This document shows, piece by piece, positions 17,066 through 27,300 of a stretch of 41,766 nt of DNA. The notes beneath the pieces were generated by a model. It saw only the letters and a list, made by a program, of their open reading frames with translations, was not told where the DNA came from and made no database searches. This DNA is from Flavobacteriales bacterium UBA979. GTDB lineage: Bacteria > Bacteroidota > Bacteroidia > Flavobacteriales_D > Sanyastnellaceae. The stretch is taken from the NCBI GenBank assembly GCA_002292325.1, contig DBBR01000018.1, positions 1 to 41,766 of the forward strand. The letters run 5' to 3'. The position numbers and the translations under genes were made by a program. How positions within the stretch are numbered: the stretch's first letter is position 1; every line of letters begins with the position of its first letter.

Positions 17066-17817
17066 CAGGACTGCTTTTCAATTGGGGCTTTCAATTCTTG
17101 ATCGGTCAAATGCATCAACAGGCAATATGATTTGCCGCGTACGCGCCCCTCCAGAAAAGCCCGGTAGGGTTTCCCTCCATCGCTCATAACCAGCGGATGG
17201 TTTCCTTTCGCACCCGTCCCGACCGGCATGAGCGCTTGGTTTTCATCCAATGATTTAGCGAGATCATAAAGGAAACTAAAGGTGAGACCGTTGATGTGCT
17301 TGACTTGGTACTTTTTAGTGAAAAGAACTTTTTGTGCCAGCTCACTTTTGGGGGTCATTCTGCCACTCCAACGCACCATATCGCTTTCTGAAATGTTCGC
17401 TAAAACAACCTTAGGCGAGCGTTCTTCGACTAATTCACGTTGGGCATTGTAAATCAGCTCATTCTGCTTCAGATGAAAAACCGGCTTGAATTCCGGATTG
17501 ACATACACCCTCGCCGAATCAGTAATGTACTTGCCATGGAGCTCCATATCCACCTCAGGATCGCCCTTGATCAGGTAATCGGCCAGCTCAATTTCTCGCA
17601 TCAATTCTGCCGAATCATCTTTCGATTTCAAAGGGCCAACCAATCGATCACATAAGAAATCAGCGCTGGTTTCCGCAGAACCTTTGATGACCCTGAGATT
17701 GATTGGATCCTTACCGTTGGGCAAAACCAATCGGATTTTAGGCTTCGGATTGAGCGAAGAGAATGTCACCTCAGCATCACGCTGTTGATCGTCTACAAAA
17801 TGAATAAATCTTGACAT
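17065..17817 (-). CDS. Unknown protein coupled to ATP-dependent ligase
   Basis: 250 aa, soluble, no signal peptide. It is basic and beta-rich at the start (EVTFSSLNPKPKIRLVLPNG) and has a short conserved-looking segment (MPVGTGAKGNHPLVMSDGGK) and a final FLEGRVRGKSYCLLMHLTD-type strand pair. I recognise no family; I looked for Ku, primase, phosphoesterase and nuclease motifs and found none. It overlaps the ligase start by 1 nt and follows the 199-aa gene by 9 nt, so it almost surely works with the ligase. Confidence 0.72.
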   Translation of the reverse strand: MSRFIHFVDDQQRDAEVTFSSLNPKPKIRLVLPNGKDPINLRVIKGSAETSADFLCDRLVGPLKSKDDSAELMREIELADYLIKGDPEVDMELHGKYITDSARVYVNPEFKPVFHLKQNELIYNAQRELVEERSPKVVLANISESDMVRWSGRMTPKSELAQKVLFTKKYQVKHINGLTFSFLYDLAKSLDENQALMPVGTGAKGNHPLVMSDGGKPYRAFLEGRVRGKSYCLLMHLTDQELKAPIEKQS

Positions 17818-17826
17818 GTGCGTGCT

Positions 17827-18426
17827 TTAGAACATGGAAAAGTCCATCAAATCATCTTCTTCATCCGTTTGAGGCTCATCCTCGACCGGCGATTCCATTT
17901 GATGTTGGGAAAGGTATTCGAGGTCGGCAATTTGGCCGGTAACAATGAAGTTATGGGTTCCGTTGCCAATCAAAAACGCATCATCGGATTCGTAATCTTC
18001 TCGGTAATTAAACCGAAACTGGAGCACCTTACCGTTCGCCAAGTCTGACTCAAACGGGCTCTCCTCCTCGGACTCCAAAACATATACAGATTTGACCCCC
18101 ATCGCCAGGTAATCATCCAAATCACCCTCTCTCAAATGAACTGGCCCTGAGTAAACACTCGGTTCTTTTGGCACCTTCTTCCCTTCTGCATTCATCCCAA
18201 CCAATTCCGACGTGCTCACAGATTTCCCAGAAGAATCCAACTTAATCAGGGAAGTCGACCCCGAAGGAAGCACATGCCTTCCATCCACGAGTGTCGCTAG
18301 TTTACATGGGTTACCATTTCCGTCGAAACTCTCCACCTCTGCCCATCCATAAACGTCCTCTCGTTCCAGTTTAGAAAAGCCGGCCTCCCAGTTTTTTCCT
18401 CCAAAATGAAATTCTGCTGTTCTCAT
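17827..18426 (-). CDS. Unknown first gene of the ligase operon
   Basis: 199 aa, soluble and very acidic at the C-terminus (EDEPQTDEEDDLMDFSMF). The N-terminal half is beta-rich with LVDGRHVLPSGSTSLIKLD, then PSVYSGPVHLREGDLDDYLA and VKSVYVLESEEE. I know no named domain with this pattern. The acidic tail could act as a docking peptide or DNA mimic, which is speculation. It leads the three-gene operon and is divergent from the NRPS cluster. Confidence 0.68.
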   Translation of the reverse strand: MRTAEFHFGGKNWEAGFSKLEREDVYGWAEVESFDGNGNPCKLATLVDGRHVLPSGSTSLIKLDSSGKSVSTSELVGMNAEGKKVPKEPSVYSGPVHLREGDLDDYLAMGVKSVYVLESEEESPFESDLANGKVLQFRFNYREDYESDDAFLIGNGTHNFIVTGQIADLEYLSQHQMESPVEDEPQTDEEDDLMDFSMF

Positions 18427-18482
18427 TGATTCTGTTTTTTTTTATATCCAATAGTCGGCGACAATGAACCGAAAAAGTAACG

Positions 18483-18524
18483 AAAAAAACTAAACTCCTT
18501 CACAGGAAACAGAGTTTATTTTTT
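18483..18524. promoter_or_regulatory. Bidirectional A/T-flanked hairpin between ligase operon and NRPS cluster
   Basis: TAAACTC (18491-18497) and GAGTTTA (18512-18518) pair over a 14-nt loop; a run of seven A before and of six T after extend the stem past one mismatch. It has the shape of a bidirectional Rho-independent terminator, yet it lies between two divergent start regions, so it may act as an insulator, attenuator or operator. Confidence 0.5.
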
Positions 18525-18525
18525 G

Positions 18526-18556
18526 TTGGAAAAGGCACCGCGGTCAAATATATTGC
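18526..18556 (+). promoter_or_regulatory. Candidate promoter of the NRPS operon
   Basis: TTG (18526-18528), a 20-nt spacer, then TATATTGC (18549-18556) resemble the Bacteroidota TTG/TAnnTTTG promoter but the -7 box is imperfect. It ends 51 nt before the NRPS start codon, directly after the hairpin. Confidence 0.3.
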
Positions 18557-18607
18557 GGGGTCGGTCTATCAACGAATTTTCGCAGATGGACATTCAAAAA
18601 GAGCCAA

Positions 18608-21340
18608 ATGCCCACTGATGTGTTTATGGTAAATCGCTACCAAGACCTGTTCATTCAACAAGAATTGACACATGGAACTTCTGCGAATAACATTCTTCAC
18701 GGCAGAGCGACATTTTCAACACGCGGACTGAACGAATTGCGTGCGGCCGTAATTCGTCTTTTGGAACGGTCCACTTGGCCCTATCTCAAACTCGGAGATG
18801 ATTACCGCGAGTGGGTTCGAACCCGTCGTTGGCAGGGGACTCTGAATGCCGTTGCGCCGAGCAGCCCACAACTCTCTCTGAAGCGACCTTGGTCGGTCTT
18901 CGTCTACCAAATCAATGACCAATCCATCCTGGATGTGATGATTCACCATGCATGGGCTGACGGACATAGCTTCCAACTATTTTGGTCTGATCTGATGGCT
19001 CATTTGGATGAAAAAAATGCCTTGAGCCCCTCTGACAGCTTCTCAGGTAAAGCTATTGAGTCAGTTCATTCGGCAGATTTAGGAACCATAAAGACAACTC
19101 AAGACGTAGGGCTCGGAACCGTTCAGCGCCTGACGGTGTCGATTCCAGCCTACCGCAAGCAGCGCTTAGAGCAGATCGCAAAAGCTCAAGGCATCTCCCT
19201 GTCCTCGGTTCTCATTGGAACCTTACAACACGTCCTGGACACATGTGAACGTCAGCTTGAGATTCCTTTGCAACTCGGAATGGCCCTTCGAAATCGAACC
19301 GGACGCCAAGCGAAATCAGACTTTTTGAGTCGTGTTAACTTTTTACCCCTCGCACATTCCGAAAAAGGAGATTGGAGCGACGTAGAGCGACGTGTTCGTC
19401 ATCTTTTTCGAAACCAAGCGTTTCCATTGCTCGACTGGATGAGCCAGGAAAATCGTCACACCGCATTCAACGTATTATTCTCCTATCAAAAAGAATCGTA
19501 TCATCCAGTGGATGCAGATCAGCAAGAGACCCTCGCCTTTTTACCCACCCACATAGACGAAAATGTTTTGGGCGTGCACGTTCTGGAGTTTGGCCAAAAA
19601 CATCTGGATATTTCTTTTGACGTCCGCACTGACATCGCAGACACGAGTTTCTGGCGCTCCGTCATTGTGCGATTCTTGATGGCATTGGACGCGTTTCCAT
19701 CCCTTCAATTGCCCCCATTCAATCCTGCAATCGCGGCCGCAGAATACAAGCCATTCCCCTTTTGGTCTCGGTTTGATGAAGCCATTTCTGAAAAAGTCGC
19801 ACTGGTTGTTGATGGGAAGTCTACGACGTTTGGAGAATTAAGGAAATGCTTGGCGGAACCGCAGGAGCCTGAGGCGAGTGCCGTTTGCCTCGAGCCGAAT
19901 CGTTCGAAGGAAAACATCGTTGACATTTTGAAGTCGTGGAAGAAAGGGAGGCCTGTGAGTTTTGTGAAATCCTCCGGCACAGCATACCCTGAGGGTGACT
20001 GGCTCTACTTTGCAGAAACCTCGGGAAGCACGGGGAAACCAAAACCTTTGTTGATTGGAAAAGCGGGGATTGAAAGCCTCTTGCCCTCTTGGGAGTCGCA
20101 GCTTCAAATCGATGAAGATGCGGTGCACCTCAGTCTTGCCGACCAACGATTCGACGTGTTTTTTGGTGATGTGTTCCGAAGTCTGATGCTTGGTGGAACC
20201 TTGATCCTTGCATCGGAGGAGGACCGACTTTCGCCGAACCGCATCAGCCATATGATCATCGAGTACGGTGTAACCCATCTCGAATCCACGCCATCTTTTC
20301 TCAATTTAGTCATCCCTGCGCTCACCCGACCTTCTGCTTTGAGGTGCCTCATTTCTGGCTCAGAAGCCATGACGCCGAGGCTTTACAGCCAACTCGATGC
20401 CATTCGCGTATCTGGGGTACGCGTGTTCAATAGCTTTGGATTGACGGAAGTGAGCATCGATTCAGCATTGACCGAACTTGTGCAATACGAGGACACCTTT
20501 CCTTTGGGATTTCCCCTCGGGGATCAACGCTTCGACATTCGAAACCAGCACGGTGATGCGGTCCCATTTGGTGTTTGGGGAGAGCTTCAAATCACAGGTA
20601 CCTGCGTAGCACATTCCTTGATTGATGACCCTTGCTTTCAATTCGACGAAAAAGGGCGCAAGCTCTTCCGCACGGGAGATCGGGCGATGCTTCACCCGAA
20701 GCACGGTCTCATCATCAAGGGCCGACTCAACGCAGACTTCATCAAGGTCAACGGACGACGACTTCCTGCGAAAGCCATGGAAAACGCCCTGCTAGGGGAT
20801 GTTCGTGTCAACCGCGCGCTGCTCATCGAGAAAGGCGGAGGTGCCATTTTATTGCATGAGTCCCGCCTCAACGAACACGAGATTCGCGAATTGCTTCAAC
20901 CGAATTTTTCACGGCATCACATGCCCGATTTGATTCATCGCCATACCGAATGGCCCCTGAATCAAAATGGCAAACTCGACGTAAAGGCTCTGCGCGATTC
21001 TGTGCATCTTCCAACCTCATCCTCCCAACAATGGGCCGCAGGTGAATCTCACATGGAGCAAACACTACAGGCGCTTCTTCGCGAATTTGAAAAACCTTAT
21101 CAGGGAGGAGATGACTTGCTCATTTACACAGGGTGGAACAGCATCGATTTCCTGTCATTTTGCAATCAATGGAACCTCAAAGGTTACGTGATATCACCGC
21201 GTAAATGGCTGGAACATCCCACGCTGAATCACCTCCTTGCCAACAGTGTTCGGAATGATTCTCAGCCCTCAAAGCTTCAGATGAATGAGGTTGATCAAGC
21301 CGATTGGGACGAATTTTTAGACGTCCTCAATCAAGAATAG
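18608..21340 (+). CDS. NRPS module 1: C-A-T, predicted ornithine (or lysine) activation
   Basis: 910 aa. Condensation domain ~8-370 with intact HHAWADG (113-119). Adenylation domain ~385-795: A3 TSGSTGKPK (471-479), A5 NSFGLTE, A7 RTGD, A10 NQNGKLD with Lys789. Carrier domain ~815-880 with an unusual TGWNSIDF core (Ser845 for phosphopantetheine). The last ~20 residues are acidic (ADWDEFLDVLNQE), resembling a docking motif. My manual alignment to PheA gives the specificity residues D-V-G-E-L-S-S-I-D-K, eight of ten equal to the gramicidin ornithine code DVGEIGSIDK; Glu and Asp in the pocket suit a basic side chain. The A domain is short between A1 and A3. A leading C domain with no upstream module suggests N-acylation or an in-trans donor. 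First gene of the cluster; the next starts 5 nt later. Confidence 0.93.
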   Translation: MPTDVFMVNRYQDLFIQQELTHGTSANNILHGRATFSTRGLNELRAAVIRLLERSTWPYLKLGDDYREWVRTRRWQGTLNAVAPSSPQLSLKRPWSVFVYQINDQSILDVMIHHAWADGHSFQLFWSDLMAHLDEKNALSPSDSFSGKAIESVHSADLGTIKTTQDVGLGTVQRLTVSIPAYRKQRLEQIAKAQGISLSSVLIGTLQHVLDTCERQLEIPLQLGMALRNRTGRQAKSDFLSRVNFLPLAHSEKGDWSDVERRVRHLFRNQAFPLLDWMSQENRHTAFNVLFSYQKESYHPVDADQQETLAFLPTHIDENVLGVHVLEFGQKHLDISFDVRTDIADTSFWRSVIVRFLMALDAFPSLQLPPFNPAIAAAEYKPFPFWSRFDEAISEKVALVVDGKSTTFGELRKCLAEPQEPEASAVCLEPNRSKENIVDILKSWKKGRPVSFVKSSGTAYPEGDWLYFAETSGSTGKPKPLLIGKAGIESLLPSWESQLQIDEDAVHLSLADQRFDVFFGDVFRSLMLGGTLILASEEDRLSPNRISHMIIEYGVTHLESTPSFLNLVIPALTRPSALRCLISGSEAMTPRLYSQLDAIRVSGVRVFNSFGLTEVSIDSALTELVQYEDTFPLGFPLGDQRFDIRNQHGDAVPFGVWGELQITGTCVAHSLIDDPCFQFDEKGRKLFRTGDRAMLHPKHGLIIKGRLNADFIKVNGRRLPAKAMENALLGDVRVNRALLIEKGGGAILLHESRLNEHEIRELLQPNFSRHHMPDLIHRHTEWPLNQNGKLDVKALRDSVHLPTSSSQQWAAGESHMEQTLQALLREFEKPYQGGDDLLIYTGWNSIDFLSFCNQWNLKGYVISPRKWLEHPTLNHLLANSVRNDSQPSKLQMNEVDQADWDEFLDVLNQE

Positions 21341-21345
21341 ACGGC

Positions 21346-24300
21346 ATGAAATTCAGCAAGGAGGACATCCAGCGGGTCACCAAAACCAGCCCCATAGAAG
21401 ACAGTTTATTGGTCTTCCAAGCTGATGGTGCGAAAAGGAAGTACGTCGAATATGCCTTGGTGAAAATTGACGAAGTAATCCTCCATGTTTCGGACATTTC
21501 ACGCTGGATTGATGCCGTGCCTCGCTTTCGCGATTGCTACATCTACGAAAACAATCAGCCCGTTCAGATTCGATTGAAATCTGCATTTTATCCTGTCCAA
21601 ATCATCGAATTGGAGGGGGAGCAGAGCATGAAGTCCGTCATGGGCCAATTGACCAACCTTGTCCCCGTCATTGACGTTCAAAGTCCCCCGCTCTTTGAGG
21701 TCGTTGCATTCCATAGTGGCTCGGACACGTACCTCGGTCTGGCATATCATCATCTTTTGCTGGACGGAATTTCCGCCCAGTTAGCGCTGAGCATGTTGGA
21801 TCCGAACCATCGTTTTCAAGCAAGCGATTGGCTCCCGAACCCTGCACCGGCAAAATCCGATGTCCCCCATTTGCCTTCGTTTTTGATTGAACCCTTGCTA
21901 CCCCCTCCCGTTGCACAAGCGCCCGGTTTCCTGCGACTCCAGCACAGGATCGAAGGAGGAAGTTATGAAGAGGTGATGATCCAGTGGGTGGACTTCATTC
22001 AACAAGCATCGGGAAGCGACGAAGTGGTCGTCGGTGAAGTGCTTTCTGCCCGAGACGACTCCGTTGAAGCGCAGCAAGCGCTCGGATACTTTGTGCAGAC
22101 CTGGCCGCTGGTCTTTCAGGGAGCAACCCACTTGGAACAGCTTAAATCCATCCGAAATGAGCGCATCGCTGTCTCGCAAGATTGGGTGAATCGGCATGTC
22201 CCGAGCCAATGCTTCGATCATGTTTGGGTTGTAGAGCCCACGCTGGGTTCGCGCCATGAGTCGTTGTTTTGGTCGACACCCCATTATCCCCTCACCTTGG
22301 TCATCAAGCCCTCTGAGGCACACGTCGATATCGAATTTTGTTGGAATTTGGAAAAGGTTGACGCACGGGCAGCTCAACAGATTTTCGCGTCTTTTGGAGC
22401 ACATCTGGAAGAACCAGAAGCCGTGCAATCTTTGCCCGAGTGGCCCGCGCCATCCTCACCCAATCTCTTGGCACTTTGGGACCTGTCCGTCGCAGCCCAT
22501 GCCGATCGGGTTGCCGTTGAAGACGCTCAAGGGAACCAATGGACATACCGTGAACTTGACCGACGCGCTGAAGCACTGGCCAGTCGGCTGCCCGTGAATC
22601 CCGGAGACCGCATCGGCGTGCATGTGACGCATTCGGCAGCCATCCCTCTGGCTTTTTTAGGTGTGCTGAAAAGAGGAGGGACCTATGTGCCGATTGATCC
22701 CACTGTCACCCGAGAACGTTGGGAGTACATTTTGGAAGATGCAGGGATAGAATTAGTCGTCTCGGATTTATCCGATTCACTGGGCCGTGTGGCGGTTCAT
22801 CCAAACGAAAGGGTCGACGCCGACATGGTTCCTTACGAAGCCCATGTCCCTGACCCAACAGAAGCTGTTTACCTGATCTATACCTCCGGCACAACCGGTC
22901 AACCAAAAGGGTGCGCGGTAAACCATCTCAACCTCGCCAACCTTTTTGAGGGCACACAAGAATACTTTGGCTTCCATCCAAAGGATCGCTGGGTCTTGGC
23001 GCACAGTTATGGATTTGACTTCTCTACGTGGGAAATATGGGGGTGCCTTTTATCTGGGGGGCAGCTCTTTATCCCTCCTCGTAAGACCATTCAGGACACC
23101 TTCTCTTTCTATGATTATTTGAAAGAGGAGGGCATTACCATATTGAATCAAACGCCCAAAGCATTCGACAATTTGATGCTGGTCGATGAATCCTCCACAG
23201 GGCTTCCCAGCATCCGGCACGTTGTTTTTGGTGGTGATAAATTGCATCCGGAGCGATTGAGCGATTGGATTGCCCGTCACAAAGCTTGCGTCCTGACCAA
23301 CATGTACGGCATCACAGAAACCACCGTGCACGTCACAGCCAAGCAAGTCGTTCAGGAAACCCAAAGCAACATTGGAAGACCGTTGCCGGGTTACACCCTC
23401 CGGTGGGTAAACGATTCTGGCCAGGCCATTCCCAAAGGCTTCATAGGAGAAATGCACGTCTTTGGCAACGGAGTATGCAACGGGTACCACGGCAAACCTG
23501 AACTGACCAATGAAAAATTTGGCTTGCAGCATTCAAACCGGTTTTATCGAACGGGCGATTTGGGATGGCAGGTCGGAGAGGACGCCTATTATTTAGGACG
23601 AAAAGACCGGCAAATCAAGGTGCGAGGATACCGCATTGAACTCGGAGAAATAGAGTTCCAGTTGCAAAAATCTGCGCCAGGTTGCCAATTCATTGCTGCC
23701 TTGCACGAGGATCAGCTCGTTGCTTTTTTCAAAGGCAACACTCCCGGATTCGATCCTGAATTTTTTCAAGGGAAACTGGCCGATTATGCGATTCCTCACC
23801 GGTTCATTCACGTCACTGAATTTCCGCTCAACGCGAGTGGAAAAGTGGATGAAAAAACGCTTTTCGCTCACCTGTCAGAACGAACAACCGCGGCATCAGC
23901 GGCCCAAGGCGACCCCTTCATTGTCCAGGCGGTTCAGGAAACGCTCGGAGACGGCATATCGATGGAGCGCACCTTCATACAAAATGGAGGTGATAGCATT
24001 GCGGCTATTCGGGTCATTAATAAACTACGCAAAGCAGAGCGAACCCTGCAGGTCAGCGAACTCTTCGAAACCCATGCCATTGCGCAGCTTCGTTCGGCGC
24101 CGTTGGTGGCTGATTCCAAAAGCATGCAATCTGCTTTGGAGCTATTCCACAAAAAGGCCGCATTGGATTGGAGCGATGACCAGTTTTATATTCCGTTATT
24201 GGAGGCACAAGAGGGCATTCTATTTGATTGCTTGCGTTCAGATGATCCTTCGCTGTATGTGGAACAGCTGACCTACGAGCTCCCGGGAACTTACGGGTTT

Positions 24301-27300
24301 GATCAAATCCAGAAAGCGTACCAAGCGGTCTGCCATCACAACCCCATTCTCACGGCTCGGCTGGATAGGCACGTTGGTCAATACCTGTTGAAGGCCGATC
24401 GAAATGCGCCTGTGGTCTGCACAGAAATCACCTCTTCCGAGTGGAAAGATTATTTGCAGGAGGATTTTGCTCGAGGCTTTGAATTGGAGCGAAACCTCAC
24501 GCGAATAGCTGTCCTTCCAGGAAAAGACCAGACGCGTCTGGTCTGGACCCACCACCATTTGATTTTGGACGGATGGTCACTTGGCGTATTCAGCAACGAG
24601 ATGATGAAAGCGCTCGAAAACAAGACCCTTCTTGCGCACGACGAATTCATTCAGCTCGCATGTGAGTGCTCGAATCATCCGCAAGCGGGGACTTATTGGG
24701 CAAGGAAGAGCCTTCCCCAGCTAGCGACTGCGCTGCCGCCGCCATTGCCTTCCAAGGATCCCGAACTTGCGTATTTGAAGCACCGTGTTTTCATCCCTCT
24801 GGCTGACGCGTCGCGCATTCAGGAGACGGGTACATCCATGCACGCCTATTGCATGACGCTCTGGGCTTCCTTTTTGTGCACCTTGTATGATCGTTCAGAA
24901 GTCCTGCTGGGAAATGTGGTTTCCTTGCGGTCCGATGAACACTTGGAAGCCCTCGGCATGTTTGTCCGAACCCTTCCGTTTATTTTCCATGCCGATCGCA
25001 ATCGGTCATTTGAACAACTTCTCCAGGATACTGCGGAACGCTTGAGGGAAGACGAACAGCACAAGGGGGAGCGCCTCGGCGAACATACCCAAGGACACTT
25101 GAATGACCATTTGTTCGTTTTCGAAAACTACCCGGTCGATCACGCCGCGTTGGAGGAGAAAGGGATTCGCATCGGTGATTTTCAAGAAAGGACTGGATCA
25201 CCTTGGACCACCCTGGTCTACCCCGTCCCAGGGGGTGTCGAGTGGCACGTTCTATTCCACCCTGCGCATCACAACCGCAACCAAGTTCAATCCGTTCTTA
25301 CCCACTTTGAACGTTGGGCTCAAGCATTGAATTGGACCCAGCCTTGCACCGTTCTGAAATCCGCCTTGCTCCTTGAACCCGCTATCATCGGCCGCACCTT
25401 GCCACGGCAAGAGCTGAAGATCCTCGAACTTTTGAAACGCGATTCGAATCAGCCGGCCATTCTCGGTACGGACTTCGACATGACGTATTCCGACCTATGG
25501 GCAGAGGCTGAACTCCTGGCAAATTCCCTTTGCCAAGCGGGACTGGAAGCTCGTGAAGCGGTTGGAATTGATGTGGCCTGTACCCGGCATTTTGCGGCCT
25601 CTATCCTCGGTGTCTGGCGAGCCGGCGGAGTGCCTGCGCCGGTGGACAAACGGTACCCCGCCTCGAGAAAAGCATTTGTGTACGAAGCCGTCTCTGCAAG
25701 GTTCGTACTCCAAACGGATGCAAATGACATTGAACTCGTGGCTACAAACCACCCCATCAATCCGTTGGATGATTCTGCAGGATTTATCTTGAGCACATCC
25801 GGCTCCACCGGCACCCCCAAGGTGGTGGTCCAAACCCATGCGTGCCTGATTAATCTTGTCCACTGGAACCGTTCATCTTTCGGCATGAAGGGCGACGATG
25901 TGATCCTCCAATCATCTTCATTCGGCTTTGACGCCTCATTTCACGAAGTTCTTCTGGCCATGAGTTTGGGGGCTTCCCTCGTTGAGCTGCCACTGGAATC
26001 CCGGCTAGACATTCACCAAATCAAGGCATCCATTCAGGCCCATGCGGTGACGCAGGCATGGATTCCGGCCCGACTGCTGAATGCCGTGCTGGAAGCTGAT
26101 ATTGCCTATTTCGATGCCTGCAATTCACTCAAGCGAATCGTCACCACCGGAGAAGCCTTGATCTTGAGCATTGGGCTCAAAAACTACCTACAACAAGCCG
26201 GTGTATCGCTTTTAAACTACTACGGCCCCACCGAAACACACGTCGTAACCGCGCTCGAAGTGACCGCAGCGAACATCCGCACACAACCTCCAATTGGAAC
26301 GGTACTGGATAATTGCCAGATCTGCCTGATGAATGACGAAGGCCAGCCCGCTTTTAAAGGATTACCTGGAGAAATCTGGGTCACAGGCGATCCTGTGGCG
26401 CTCGGATACCACAACGAGGATGCTTTGAATGCAGCGGTATTTATCAACCAGGAAGGCAAGCGTTGGTACAAAACGGGAGATTGGGGATATGTTGGAGACA
26501 ACAACTTATTGGAATTCATTGGCCGCAAAGACAGTCAACTCAACATTCGTGGATTCCGGGTCGAACCGATCGAGGTAGAACGCACCCTCATGGAAATTCC
26601 AGGGCTCACGCAGTGCTGCGTCTTAACTCAAGACCAAGAACTATATGCATTTGTGGTGGGTGTTGTCGCCCGCGAACAGCTCATTGAGGAAAGTCGGGGT
26701 CGATTGCCTGATTACATGGTTCCATCGCATTGGCATGTGCTTGATGGAATGCCTCTGAACAGCAATGGTAAGGCGGACCGAAAGGCCTTGGTACGCCTGA
26801 TGCATTCCACTGAAGTCCAGAACATAAAGAGCACTTCGCATTGGCAGTCTACGCGCGCTTGGCGCCAAACCCTGGGACATGATCAGTTTGGCGACACCTC
26901 CTCCTTCGAATCCGTTGGCGGAAACTCCATTCTGCTCATGAAACTGCAGGCTTGGATTGAAAAAGAACTCGGGATCTTTGTCTCTGTCCGGGATTTACTG
27001 CTTCACAAAACACCAGAATCCCTTGAGATGCTGCTCAGGAAGGAGCCGATTTCCTCCGAAGTCCTCCCAGAGCACTTTCCTGTTCACTCCCTACAGCGTG
27101 CTATTTTGATCCTCGAAGCTGGACAAAACTTGGAAGGCCACTCCCCTTTTTGGCTCGGATTCAAAGCGCAATTATCCAAGCCGGTAGCGCGAGAAGCGTG
27201 GGAGCAAGCCGTTGAAACCCTGCTGGATCAATACCCTCATTTGAAGGTGGCCTTGCAAGGGACATCCGAATTGAAACAGATCCAGTGGGTCCAAGTCTCC

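Noticed and set aside
17065..18426. Ku-like end-binding protein in the ligase operon
   Set aside because: Neither protein shows Ku core motifs.
24184..25350. Epimerisation domain after the GGDS carrier domain of module 2
   Set aside because: A GGDS carrier core can precede E domains, but the following domain has HHLILDGWS and PLLEAQEGILF and leads straight into an A domain, which fits a normal condensation domain.
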